Shown in pieces: positions 56,729-64,000 of a stretch of 64,000 bases of DNA. The stretch comes from Paenibacillus tyrphae (GTDB taxonomy: Bacteria > Bacillota > Bacilli > Paenibacillales > NBRC-103111): NCBI RefSeq assembly GCF_024158745.1, contig NZ_JAMZAW010000003.1:62001-126000 (forward strand). The letters run 5' to 3'. The translations under genes and the position numbers were made by a program. The stretch's first letter is position 1. Each line of letters opens with the position of its first letter. The notes beneath the pieces were generated by a model that had not been told where the DNA came from, did no database searches, and worked only from the letters and a program-made list of their open reading frames with translations.

Positions 56729-57790
56729 TCAGCCGCTCATTTTCTTCCGTGACAGCTTTCCGCTCCGGCTGATGCCGCTGAGCTCACGCCATTTGACCAG
56801 CAGCTTAAACGCTTCTTTGCGCTGCAATAAGGAGCGGGCGAGCTGGAAGCCTTCTTCATACGATCCGACCTTGTCAAACCAATACAATCGCAACCCGGCG
56901 TTAAAAACGACATGCTCCCGCTCGTTGTGCAGTTCCGGTGCCTCTTCCCCTTGTATGATGCGCTCCAGCAGCGCAAGCTGGCGTTCTTTGCCGCATTTCT
57001 CCAAAGGTGCGCCATGAAAGCCGAACGTCCCGGGATCGATCGTTGTCGCATCGTCGCCCCATGGCGTCACCTTGCGGATCGAGCTGTTTTTGTGAAGCGG
57101 CAAATCTTCCGTGCCTTCTATCCCCTGTATGAGATAAGCCGTTTCCACTCCAGATTTCGGCAGCAGCTTCAACAGCCGCTCCATCGCCGTCTTATGACGA
57201 ACCCCAAGGACGATATTTTGCGAGTGAACCGGATTCATGGCCTGCTCGACCGTGTCAAGCAATGTCCTCAAGCCGACTTGCTCCCGAACCGGGCGCACGC
57301 GGCCGAACGGCGGACACATAAGCTCCGTCCAAATAAAGCCGATGCCGAGCTGCAAAAATACCGCTTCCCATTCTCTTGCCCCAAGCACAACTTCAATCCC
57401 GAGCCCCTCCAGAAGCGATTTGAGCGATTGCCCCATACGCGTGGAAAGCGATTCGCTGCCGTGCAGCACCTGGGGAAAGCCGACGGATGCCAGCAGCAGA
57501 CTCACCGGAATCGTCACCGGAAAGCAAGATCGTCCGTCATGAGGACCGGCGCAGTTAAGCGAATGAGAGAACGAACGATAGGGCAAGGAATATTTGCGAA
57601 AAACGTCGATAAAGCCCGTCATTTCCTCCTCCGATTCTCCTCTCATCCGCATCGCCATCAGAAATGCAGCGGTTTGCGCATCCGTCGAGTCGCCGCGCGC
57701 AATGGCGTGAGCTGCGGCTACCGCTTCGTCATAGCTCAAGTGTCGGGTCCCGGGTTTCCGGCTCCCTACCGCTTTGATCCACTCCTTCAA
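56729..57790 (-). CDS. TrpD2-like protein of the anthranilate phosphoribosyltransferase superfamily
   Basis: A 353-residue class IV phosphoribosyltransferase-fold protein. Seen: the N-terminal helical domain LSYDEAVAAAHAIARGDSTDAQTAAFLMAMRMRGES, and later VLHGSESLSTRMGQSLKSLLEGLGI. In TrpD the PRPP-binding motif is GTGGD. Here the equivalent position reads CAGPHDGR, so normal TrpD catalysis is doubtful. This fits TrpD2/YbiB-type paralogues, some of which bind nucleic acid. No trp genes are nearby. Its upstream interval (57791-58022) is AT-rich and holds only a possible promoter. Confidence 0.72.
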   Translation of the reverse strand: MKEWIKAVGSRKPGTRHLSYDEAVAAAHAIARGDSTDAQTAAFLMAMRMRGESEEEMTGFIDVFRKYSLPYRSFSHSLNCAGPHDGRSCFPVTIPVSLLLASVGFPQVLHGSESLSTRMGQSLKSLLEGLGIEVVLGAREWEAVFLQLGIGFIWTELMCPPFGRVRPVREQVGLRTLLDTVEQAMNPVHSQNIVLGVRHKTAMERLLKLLPKSGVETAYLIQGIEGTEDLPLHKNSSIRKVTPWGDDATTIDPGTFGFHGAPLEKCGKERQLALLERIIQGEEAPELHNEREHVVFNAGLRLYWFDKVGSYEEGFQLARSLLQRKEAFKLLVKWRELSGISRSGKLSRKKMSG

Positions 57791-58022
57791 GACGGAATCA
57801 CCTCCGGAAAATATTGACCCTCGGCATGCGAATAGTACGACTCCCCAATCAGCATATTCAACGTTAATTTTAATGACACAAACCGAAGAACCGACCTAAG
57901 ATTCAAGTATTCTCGCTCAATCAACTGCCATAAAACCATAATTTTATGTCATGTTTCATTACATGTTTTTACTATACAATTCAAAGTTAAAAAGTTCAAT
58001 CCCTTTTTCTTATTGATCCAAC

Positions 58023-58070
58023 AAAAAAAACACCAACCTCACATGTTGATCACACGTTCGATTGATGTTT
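58023..58070 (-). terminator. Terminator of the spo0B-obg unit
   Basis: An imperfect 17-base arm hairpin (ACATCAATCGAACGTGT with ACATGTGAGGTTGGTGT) is followed by eight T on the minus strand, ten bases past the obg stop. Confidence 0.85.
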
Positions 58071-58079
58071 TTGATTGTT

Positions 58080-59381
58080 CTATTCCTGTTCTACGAACTC
58101 AAATTCGAAATCCCCGATACGAATTGTCTGGCCGTCCTTCGCCCCACGCTCGCGCAGCGCTTGATCGACGCCCTTCTTCCGCAAAATCCGCGCAAACCGC
58201 ATAACCGATTCATGGGTGCTGAAGTTGGTCCGCTTGATCAGCTTCTCAATGCTCGGGCTATCGACAACAAAAACCTCGTTTTCCCGGCGAATCGTGAAGT
58301 CCTCGTCTTCATCGGTCTCCAATCGGTACACCTTACGCTCCGACAATTCAACCAATTCTTCCACCATCGGCATTTCCGGAATGGTCTCCAGCTTATCGGC
58401 AACTTTGTACAATAGCTCTTGTACGCCGCTCCGGGAAAGGGCGGAAATCGGATAAATATCCAATTCTTTGCCGATTTCGGCAAGCCTGCGCTTAAATTCG
58501 GCAAGCTGCTCCTCCGCATCCGGCATATCCATCTTATTGGCAGCGACGATCTGCGGCCGTTCTTCCAGCTTGGCGTTATAAAGCTTCAACTCGTCGTTAA
58601 TTTTGACCCAATCTTCAAACGGATCGCGCCCCTCGGTTGCCGCCATGTCCACCACGTGGACAATGATCCGCGTCCGCTCGACGTGCCGCAAAAACTCGTG
58701 GCCCAATCCTACTCCCTCATGAGCTCCTTCGATCAAACCCGGTAAATCCGCCATGACGAAGCTGCGGCCGTCGCCTACATCGACCACACCGAGATTCGGA
58801 GTCAACGTCGTAAAGTGATACGCCCCGATCTTCGGCTTGGCGCCGGATACGACGGACAATAACGTCGATTTCCCTACGCTCGGAAAACCGACCAGACCGA
58901 CGTCCGCCATGACCTTCAGTTCAAGCACGACCCAACGTTCGACGCCTTCTTCCCCGTTCTCGGCAATTTCCGGAGCCGGGTTGTTCGGTGTCGCAAACCG
59001 GGTGTTGCCGCGGCCTCCCCGTCCGCCCTTAGCCACGACGACTTGCTGACCATGACGCGTCAGATCGGCAATGATCTCCTGCGTATCGTCGTCGATGACG
59101 ACCGTTCCCGGCGGAACCCGCACGATCATATCATCCGCATTCGCCCCGTGCTGGCTTTTATTGCGGCCCTTTTCGCCGCGCTGCGCTTTAAAATGCTTCT
59201 GGTAACGAAAATCAACCAGCGTGCGCAACCCTTCGTCCACGCGGAAAATGACATCGCCGCCATCGCCACCGTCGCCTCCGGCCGGTCCTCCCTCGGGAAC
59301 GTACTTCTCCCGCCGGAAAGCAACCAGACCGTCGCCTCCGTCACCGCCTTTAACATAAATCTTCGCCTTGTCTACAAACAT
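58080..59381 (-). CDS. obg: GTPase Obg (ObgE/CgtA)
   Basis: A 433-residue GTPase associated with the 50S subunit, stress response and sporulation. Seen: the glycine-rich Obg fold ([24 protein letters not shown]), G1 [12 protein letters not shown]3 [13 protein letters not shown]4 NKMD, and a C-terminal OCT domain (FEFVEQE end). AGGGTG before the ATG of MFVDKAK decides the start. It is 21 bases after spo0B, as in B. subtilis. Confidence 0.97.
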   Translation of the reverse strand: MFVDKAKIYVKGGDGGDGLVAFRREKYVPEGGPAGGDGGDGGDVIFRVDEGLRTLVDFRYQKHFKAQRGEKGRNKSQHGANADDMIVRVPPGTVVIDDDTQEIIADLTRHGQQVVVAKGGRGGRGNTRFATPNNPAPEIAENGEEGVERWVVLELKVMADVGLVGFPSVGKSTLLSVVSGAKPKIGAYHFTTLTPNLGVVDVGDGRSFVMADLPGLIEGAHEGVGLGHEFLRHVERTRIIVHVVDMAATEGRDPFEDWVKINDELKLYNAKLEERPQIVAANKMDMPDAEEQLAEFKRRLAEIGKELDIYPISALSRSGVQELLYKVADKLETIPEMPMVEELVELSERKVYRLETDEDEDFTIRRENEVFVVDSPSIEKLIKRTNFSTHESVMRFARILRKKGVDQALRERGAKDGQTIRIGDFEFEFVEQE

Positions 59382-59402
59382 CAGGTTCACCCTCTTTATG
59401 TA

Positions 59403-60038
59403 TCAATGCCGGTAGGACCACCATAACGTCCACACAGCCGTATGTTCGCCGTAATACGTTTCCAAACTTTCGTGTATTTCCTTAAGCGATCTTTCTTTAA
59501 GCTGCAGCCGCTGTGCCGCATATTTCCCTTCGTAACGGGCCGTCAGCTTCAAACGATCCTTCAATCGGGCCAACCGTAATTCCAGAACATTCTCTTCGTC
59601 TTTGGAATCGCCGGCTTCTTCCCTGAAGCAAGCGATCATTGCCATTACGGCATCGACTGCTTCCTGCGGCTGAGCAAGATCCTGGAGATGAATTTCTTCT
59701 TCCAGCGCCATTTCAAGACGCAGCTCTTTAACCTCTGCCTGAAATGCAAGCAAATGCACGACTAAGGAAGGAATCCCAAGCTTGGAGACATAGCTCTCCT
59801 GCCTGACCTTCTCTTTTATTTTCTCCATTAACGGAAGTAATTTATCATACTTTTTCAACTGCACGTAGCCCATCAAAATTTGGATATCGTTCATCCAGTC
59901 ATGCCGGTAATGATTGAATAACCGAAGCAAACGAACGTCCGAATCCGGCCCATCGAGCAAGGCCCCTAACGCCGTCGCCGGCTTTGCCGCATCGTAAAAT
60001 TGTACATCGTTGGTACGACCTTGTGCGTTCGACGTCAC
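59403..60038 (-). CDS. spo0B: Sporulation phosphorelay protein Spo0B
   Basis: A 211-residue protein. Seen: the phosphotransfer helix LFNHYRHDWMNDIQILMGYVQ, with the phosphorylatable His near residue 46 in RHDWMN, then a coiled helical hairpin (MEKIKEKVRQES). A degenerate ATPase-like C-terminal domain follows. Spo0B relays phosphate from Spo0F to Spo0A (established in Bacillus). I chose a GTG start because GAGAGG lies seven bases upstream. Sequence similarity is confined to the His helix; order with obg and rpmA supports the name. Confidence 0.85.
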   Translation of the reverse strand: MTSNAQGRTNDVQFYDAAKPATALGALLDGPDSDVRLLRLFNHYRHDWMNDIQILMGYVQLKKYDKLLPLMEKIKEKVRQESYVSKLGIPSLVVHLLAFQAEVKELRLEMALEEEIHLQDLAQPQEAVDAVMAMIACFREEAGDSKDEENVLELRLARLKDRLKLTARYEGKYAAQRLQLKERSLKEIHESLETYYGEHTAVWTLWWSYRH

Positions 60039-60076
60039 GCTTACCCTCTCCGTTCCGGTTCGTCCTTTATCCTCCC

Positions 60077-60105
60077 AGTATAGCACGCTGTGCGGCAAAA
60101 TTCAC
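60077..60105 (-). promoter_or_regulatory. Candidate promoter of spo0B-obg
   Basis: Minus-strand GTGAAT (weak -35) and TATACT (-10) have a 17-base spacer, about 39 bases before the spo0B start. Confidence 0.5.
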
Positions 60106-60150
60106 GGTATCCCTCCATGAACTTACCAAAATATTCCGGATATAACTAAG

Positions 60151-60186
60151 AAAAAACCCCGGCGAGCATCGTTCGCCAGGGGTTTG
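60151..60186 (-). terminator. Terminator of the rplU-prp-rpmA unit
   Basis: AACCCCTGGCGA and TCGCCGGGGTT form a hairpin followed by TTTTTTC on the minus strand, 18 bases past rpmA. Confidence 0.92.
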
Positions 60187-60203
60187 GACGTTGATGATGG
60201 GAA

Positions 60204-60515
60204 TTAAACTTCCACTGCTGCGGCTACAGGAGCAGCCGACACAGGGTAGACGCTCACTTTCTTACGATCGCGGCCTAAACGTTCGAATTTCACAACGCCT
60301 TCAACCTTAGCAAAAAGCGTATCGTCCGAGCCGATTCCCACGTTGTTACCCGGGTGAATTTTCGTTCCGCGTTGACGAACGAGGATGCTTCCTGCCGTCA
60401 CTTTTTGACCGTCGGCACGCTTAACGCCAAGGCGCTTCGCAATACTGTCACGGCCGTTCTTCGTGGAACCTACACCTTTTTTGGATGCGAACAACTGAAG
60501 ATTCAATTGCAACAT
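60204..60515 (-). CDS. rpmA: 50S ribosomal protein L27 with Firmicute N-terminal propeptide
   Basis: A 103-residue protein. The mature start [15 protein letters not shown] is preceded by MLQLNLQLF, the short leader that the Prp protease removes in Firmicutes to expose residues near the peptidyl transferase centre. The rest, [21 protein letters not shown], is standard L27. The prp gene is directly upstream in the same unit. Confidence 0.97.
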   Translation of the reverse strand: MLQLNLQLFASKKGVGSTKNGRDSIAKRLGVKRADGQKVTAGSILVRQRGTKIHPGNNVGIGSDDTLFAKVEGVVKFERLGRDRKKVSVYPVSAAPVAAAVEV

Positions 60516-60529
60516 GTCTGTCTACCTCC

Positions 60530-60868
60530 TTACTCGAATGATGATGTATCTTGCATCGCTATATATGCACCATACGATTGTTCAATAGATCTCAGCATGA
60601 CGACCATGCTTTCCAGCAGAAGCTGTACTTTTTCGCCGATGTCCGCCTCGAGCTCCACCGGAACCTTGACTTGAAGCAGCCCGTGCTTCATGCGCGTTCC
60701 AAGCTGAATTCCCGTCAGCGATTCGACGGCGTTTACCGTTCCTACGGTAACGGCAGATACGCCGGCACAGACAATGTCCTTGCCCGGTTCGTCGTATTGC
60801 GCATGTCCGTCAACGGTAAAACGTTCAATCCGCCTGCCCGGCCCCCGTGTTATCGCGACCCGAATCAT
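60530..60868 (-). CDS. prp: Ribosomal-processing cysteine protease Prp (YsxB)
   Basis: A 112-residue protease that cleaves the L27 leader. The catalytic dyad is visible: His in VDGHAQYDEPG and Cys in DIVCAGVSAVTVGT. Size and position between rplU and rpmA match the family. It starts six bases past the rplU stop. Confidence 0.95.
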   Translation of the reverse strand: MIRVAITRGPGRRIERFTVDGHAQYDEPGKDIVCAGVSAVTVGTVNAVESLTGIQLGTRMKHGLLQVKVPVELEADIGEKVQLLLESMVVMLRSIEQSYGAYIAMQDTSSFE

Positions 60869-60874
60869 GGCTTC

Positions 60875-61186
60875 TTACGCTTGGATCTTTTCGATCACAA
60901 CTTTAGTGTAAGGTTGACGATGGCCTTGCTTGCGGCGATAGTTTTTCTTCGCTTTGTATTTGTAAACGATGATTTTCTCGCCTTTGCCATGCTTTTCAAC
61001 TTTACCCGATACGGAAGCGCCGGAAACGACCGGAGCGCCTACCACCAAACCGTTAGCGCCGGATACGGCCAATACGCGGTCAAACGTTACCGCTTCGCCT
61101 TCGCCTGCTTCGAGTTTTTCGATGTAAAGAACATCGCCCTCTTGGACTTTGTACTGTTTACCACCAGTTTCAATAATTGCGTACAT
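60875..61186 (-). CDS. rplU: 50S ribosomal protein L21
   Basis: A 103-residue protein starting [18 protein letters not shown] and ending with the RNA-binding [26 protein letters not shown] precedes the ATG. A structured leader lies upstream. Confidence 0.98.
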   Translation of the reverse strand: MYAIIETGGKQYKVQEGDVLYIEKLEAGEGEAVTFDRVLAVSGANGLVVGAPVVSGASVSGKVEKHGKGEKIIVYKYKAKKNYRRKQGHRQPYTKVVIEKIQA

Positions 61187-61199
61187 TGTTGCACCTCCT

Positions 61200-61290
61200 C
61201 ATGTCTCAGACTCGCCTAAAGCCAGGTGGTTTGTCCGAGCCGGACAAACGCTTGGAACAACCCGCTTCGTGCGGTTACAGCATGCTATAG
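61200..61290 (-). promoter_or_regulatory. Candidate ribosomal protein L21 leader
   Basis: The 150 bases upstream of rplU form at least two hairpins on the minus strand: a perfect GTTTGTCCG-GCT-CGGACAAAC and an AACCGC-ACGAA-GCGGGTT. Firmicutes often carry an autoregulatory L21 leader here. I infer that role from position; I have not matched the consensus base by base. Confidence 0.55.
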
Positions 61291-61338
61291 CAACATACCA
61301 AGTTATATTATCACAAAACGTAGGCAATATGCAACACT

Positions 61339-62580
61339 TTATTGACTATAGTCAACAAAACCGCTGCCTCCGCAAGTCGGACACGACTTCAGCGCCGCCG
61401 CCTCTTTGCTGTCCCGCACTTTTTTGCGCGTCAGCTCTACCAGCCCGAGCTTTGTCCAGCCGACGACGACCGTTTTCGTCCGGTCCTTCTTCGTTTCCCG
61501 AATCAGCTCCTCGAGTACCTGCTGGCGGGAGCTTTCCGTTTCCATATCGATGAAGTCGATAATGATCAGTCCGCCGATATCGCGCAGCCGCAGCAATCTC
61601 GCAATCTCTCTGGCCGCTTCGAGGTTTGTGTCGAATACCGTCTGCTCCAGATCGATCGAGCCCGTGTACTTGCCCGTATTGACGTCAAAGACGGTCAGCG
61701 CCTCCGTCCGGTCTACGATCAAATACCCCCCGTTGTCCAGCCAAACCTTGCGTCGAAGTCCTTGCTCGAGCTGTTTCTCCACCCCGTATTCCGCAATCGG
61801 ATCGGTATGAGGGCGAAGCTTGACCCGATCGGCAAGTCCCTCGGAACGAGGGGAGGCAATAAGCCCGCGCACCTCCTGCAGCATCTGATCGGAGCCTACA
61901 ATCAGCTCCTGCACGTCGTCGCGGAACAAATCGCGAAGCAATCGCGGCAGCATTTCCAGATCGCTGTAAATTTTACGGGGCACGTCCCCGTCCGATTGGG
62001 ACATCTTTTCCATCTGCTGCCAACGGATGCGAAGCTCCTCAAGATTGGCCGCCAGCGCCTCCTCGGGCTCTCCGAGAGCAGCCGTACGCACGATGAAGCC
62101 TTCCCCGGGCCGCAGATGGCGCTCCGCCATCCGTTTCAACCGGTCGCGGTCGGCGGCGCTGTCGATTTTGCGGGATACGCCGATGTAATCGGCGAACGGC
62201 ATATAGACGCCGAAACGGCCCGGAAGCGAGAAATGCGTCGTCACGCGAGCCCCCTTGGTGCCGACAGGCTCCTTGACGACCTGGACCATAATTTGCTGTC
62301 CTTCTTTGACCAAATCATGAATAGGCGGCTTTTCCTTCGGCTGCTTATCCATATGAGCCGGCAGCAGATCGTCGATATATAAAAACCCGTTGCGCTCCAG
62401 CCCGATATCGACAAAAGCCGACTGCATTCCCTGCAGCACCCGCACCACGCGTCCGATGTATATATTTCCGGCCAATTGCCCCTGATTTCGCTCGCCCTTG
62501 TAATATTCCATGAGCTTGCCGTTCTCCTGAACGGCTACCTCGGTATGCTCTTCGTTGCGTTTCACCAATATACGTTTCAT
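61339..62580 (-). CDS. rng: Ribonuclease E/G family protein
   Basis: A 413-residue endoribonuclease of the RNase G type. Seen: N-terminal KRILVKRNEEHTEVAV, an S1-like domain (GNIYIGRVVRVLQGMQSAFVDIG), and the 5'-sensor/RNase H region. The catalytic metal site is in ALTVFDVNTG and GGLIIIDFIDM. A zinc-link motif CPTCGGSG lies at the end. GAGGTG supports the ATG of MKRILV. B. subtilis lacks this enzyme (it uses RNase Y/J), but many Paenibacilli have it between rplU and spoIVFB. Confidence 0.93.
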   Translation of the reverse strand: MKRILVKRNEEHTEVAVQENGKLMEYYKGERNQGQLAGNIYIGRVVRVLQGMQSAFVDIGLERNGFLYIDDLLPAHMDKQPKEKPPIHDLVKEGQQIMVQVVKEPVGTKGARVTTHFSLPGRFGVYMPFADYIGVSRKIDSAADRDRLKRMAERHLRPGEGFIVRTAALGEPEEALAANLEELRIRWQQMEKMSQSDGDVPRKIYSDLEMLPRLLRDLFRDDVQELIVGSDQMLQEVRGLIASPRSEGLADRVKLRPHTDPIAEYGVEKQLEQGLRRKVWLDNGGYLIVDRTEALTVFDVNTGKYTGSIDLEQTVFDTNLEAAREIARLLRLRDIGGLIIIDFIDMETESSRQQVLEELIRETKKDRTKTVVVGWTKLGLVELTRKKVRDSKEAAALKSCPTCGGSGFVDYSQ

Positions 62581-62616
62581 GTGCAGCAACACCTCGGCCC
62601 TATTGTACCACATTCT

Positions 62617-63528
62617 TTAGGCGAAAAGCTCGGCAAGCGACTTTCCTCTTTTTGTTTCGTCAAAGTAATGAGCGAGCACTGCACGCTCGGGAACGACATA
62701 GCGGATGCGCCCTTTGTCGTCCAGCACGTAAACCAAATGATACCGGTCGCGCATAAACAACCGGACCACCTCGGTCACTTTACGGTTACCCGGCACCACG
62801 ATCGGTCCCGCAAGCTCTCCTCCTCCATCTCTTATCTCCTTGAATTGTGCTTCGCGATGCACCAAAAAACGCATGAAACGGTAAGGCGCGCTGCGCCATT
62901 CGTACCAATTGGAATATAGCAAAAACAGTCCGATCATCAGCCAATTGAGCTGAATGCCGCCTTTTTCGGAGAAAAGGTGCACACCGGCGGCGCTGATCAG
63001 CAGCGCGCTTAGCAGCAGGCTGACCCCGGCTGTCACCTGTATCGTACGTTGATAAGGAAGCCACAGCCCGACCAGCACCTGCATAACCTTGCCTCCGTCC
63101 AACGGCAGCACCGGAAGGAGATTGAACAAGGCGATCAGCAGATTCGCCTGTACGAAATAGGAGCCCCACGGCTCGGAAAACAGACCGACCGCAGTCAAAA
63201 ACGAGCCGATGCCCATCATCCAGACGTTCTGTAGCGGACCGGCCAGAGCGACGACAAGCTCCTGAACGGCGGGAACGCCGCCGGGCTCCTCCATCGAGGC
63301 GACGCCTCCGAAGGGCAGCAACTGCACTTCCCTGATCCGCCAGCCGAAGCTCCGGGCAGTCGCAACGTGTCCGAGCTCGTGAATGAGAACGATTCCGAAC
63401 AGCGTTGCCGTTTCGATAAAATATCCGGTCCATACGGATAGCAGCAGCAGGATCGAAAACAGCGGATGAAACCGGTAGCGGATGCCAAACCATTCATTCC
63501 ACGGCCTGCCTCTCCCTGGTCTAATCAA
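62617..63528 (-). CDS. spoIVFB: SpoIVFB intramembrane metalloprotease
   Basis: A 303-residue site-2-type protease that cleaves pro-sigma-K in B. subtilis. Seen: zinc-binding VLIHELGHVATA at residue 48, second motif ALFNLLPVLPLDGGKVMQ near 135, several TM segments, and a C-terminal CBS-like domain (DRYHLVYVLDDKGRIRYVV). It starts at TTG, overlapping the spoIVFA stop by eight bases, so translation is coupled. Confidence 0.94.
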   Translation of the reverse strand: MIRPGRGRPWNEWFGIRYRFHPLFSILLLLSVWTGYFIETATLFGIVLIHELGHVATARSFGWRIREVQLLPFGGVASMEEPGGVPAVQELVVALAGPLQNVWMMGIGSFLTAVGLFSEPWGSYFVQANLLIALFNLLPVLPLDGGKVMQVLVGLWLPYQRTIQVTAGVSLLLSALLISAAGVHLFSEKGGIQLNWLMIGLFLLYSNWYEWRSAPYRFMRFLVHREAQFKEIRDGGGELAGPIVVPGNRKVTEVVRLFMRDRYHLVYVLDDKGRIRYVVPERAVLAHYFDETKRGKSLAELFA

Positions 63529-64000
63529 ATGAAATCACGTCCATCGGATTGACAGGCTTACCGTTCTTCGAAACGGCAAAAAAGAGCGTTCCCGCTCCCT
63601 GCCCCCCTGCGGGCTCCGCTACCGTACCAATCGACTCGCCTCCTTTGAACCAATCACCCGTCTGCACCTTTCCCGGCTCCAAATGCCCGTATATGGACTC
63701 CATACCGTCCGCATGCCGAAGCACCACGGCGAATCCGATATCTTCTTTCGGACCGGCAAACGTGACCAGCCCCGTATCGATGGTCGCCACGGGCGAGCCC
63801 GCCGCCGCTTCCACAAGAACCCCGCCCTGCACCGGCGTAAACGGAGCAATGAGCTTTCCGGCGACGGGCGAAAAGTAGTGTTTTGATACAATAGCGACCT
63901 TCTGCGCTTCCGTGTGCTTCGCAGGGTTCATCGCCGGAAGAAACGACGGTGCGCTGCCAAATTTGCTCTCGTACCATGAGGCAAGCGCAACCATATCGAA
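63521..64000 (-). CDS. spoIVFA: SpoIVFA-like M23-fold protein (partial, 5' end outside window)
   Basis: The visible 159 residues contain an M23/LysM-like C-terminal domain: YFSPVAGKLIAPFTPVQGGVLVEA, HADGMESIYGHLEPGKVQTGDW, and a typical end (NGKPVNPMDVISF). SpoIVFA anchors and restrains SpoIVFB in the outer forespore membrane. The N-terminal TM and start lie beyond the right edge. An internal Met at 63994 is not taken as the start. Confidence 0.85.
   Translation of the reverse strand, partial: FDMVALASWYESKFGSAPSFLPAMNPAKHTEAQKVAIVSKHYFSPVAGKLIAPFTPVQGGVLVEAAAGSPVATIDTGLVTFAGPKEDIGFAVVLRHADGMESIYGHLEPGKVQTGDWFKGGESIGTVAEPAGGQGAGTLFFAVSKNGKPVNPMDVISFD

Overview
The window is a chromosomal segment of an endospore-forming, GC-rich Firmicute. 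It is most likely a Paenibacillus or a close relative. The evidence is the sporulation gene set (spoVB, bofC, safA, spo0B, spoIVFA/FB, a SpoIID-like protein, and cotH with two coat-like neighbours), Firmicute-type strong ribosome binding sites with many GTG/TTG starts, and gene order that follows the Bacillus subtilis yrrI-yrrD-cymR / aspS-hisS-dtd-relA-apt-recJ-secDF-spoVB-yajC-tgt-queA-ruv-bofC-safA-pheA-thrR-obg-spo0B-rpmA-prp-rplU-spoIVF block. Differences from B. subtilis include a ruvC gene, separate secD and secF, a hom-thrC-thrB insertion, and an RNase E/G gene next to spoIVFB. These identifications come from reading translated sequence; no database search was possible.

Layout. 1-5.1 kb, minus strand: a cut-off NhaD/ArsB-type ion transporter with a structured leader, a YrrI-like AI-2E family membrane protein, a zinc-ribbon protein, YrrD-like PRC-barrel protein, cysteine desulfurase and the regulator CymR. 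mnmA, which uses the sulfur from the desulfurase, is divergent from cymR. 6.4-11.7 kb is an accessory stretch: a frameshifted orphan solute-binding lipoprotein, a bactofilin-YhbD pair with a palindrome at its promoter, a broken CorC/HlyC gene and a small membrane protein. 11.7-25.6 kb, minus strand: rarA, two uncharacterised membrane proteins, tcdA, aspS and hisS behind a T-box leader, a membrane-anchored FAD oxidoreductase, hemZ, dtd and relA. 25.7-28.4 kb: a divergent spore coat cluster (cotH / a CotG-like Ser-Gly-Asp-Arg repeat protein / a CotB-like protein). 28.4-38.8 kb: apt, recJ, a cation efflux protein, secF, secD, an extended ComN-like protein, spoVB, yrbG, yrzE and yajC. 38.9-47.2 kb: tgt, queA, a large SPOR/SpoIID protein, ruvB-ruvA-ruvC, bofC and lepB. 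47.3-50.9 kb: a 1193-residue SafA-like double-LysM protein dominated by near-identical 42-bp and about 90-bp repeats. 51.2-56.0 kb: one thrR-hom-thrC-thrB-pheA transcription unit with a visible promoter and terminator. 56.1-57.8 kb: a Nudix protein and a TrpD2-like protein. 58.1-64 kb: obg-spo0B, rpmA-prp-rplU, rng, spoIVFB and the end of spoIVFA.

Functional themes. Three dominate: tRNA biology (mnmA, tcdA, aspS, hisS, dtd, tgt, queA), sporulation and coat assembly, and housekeeping repair and secretion. Nothing looks like a phage, transposon, CRISPR array or defence island. The most novel material is protein-level: the coat cluster and the SafA repeats. At the RNA level it is the leader of the first transporter. 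I see no tRNA or rRNA gene.
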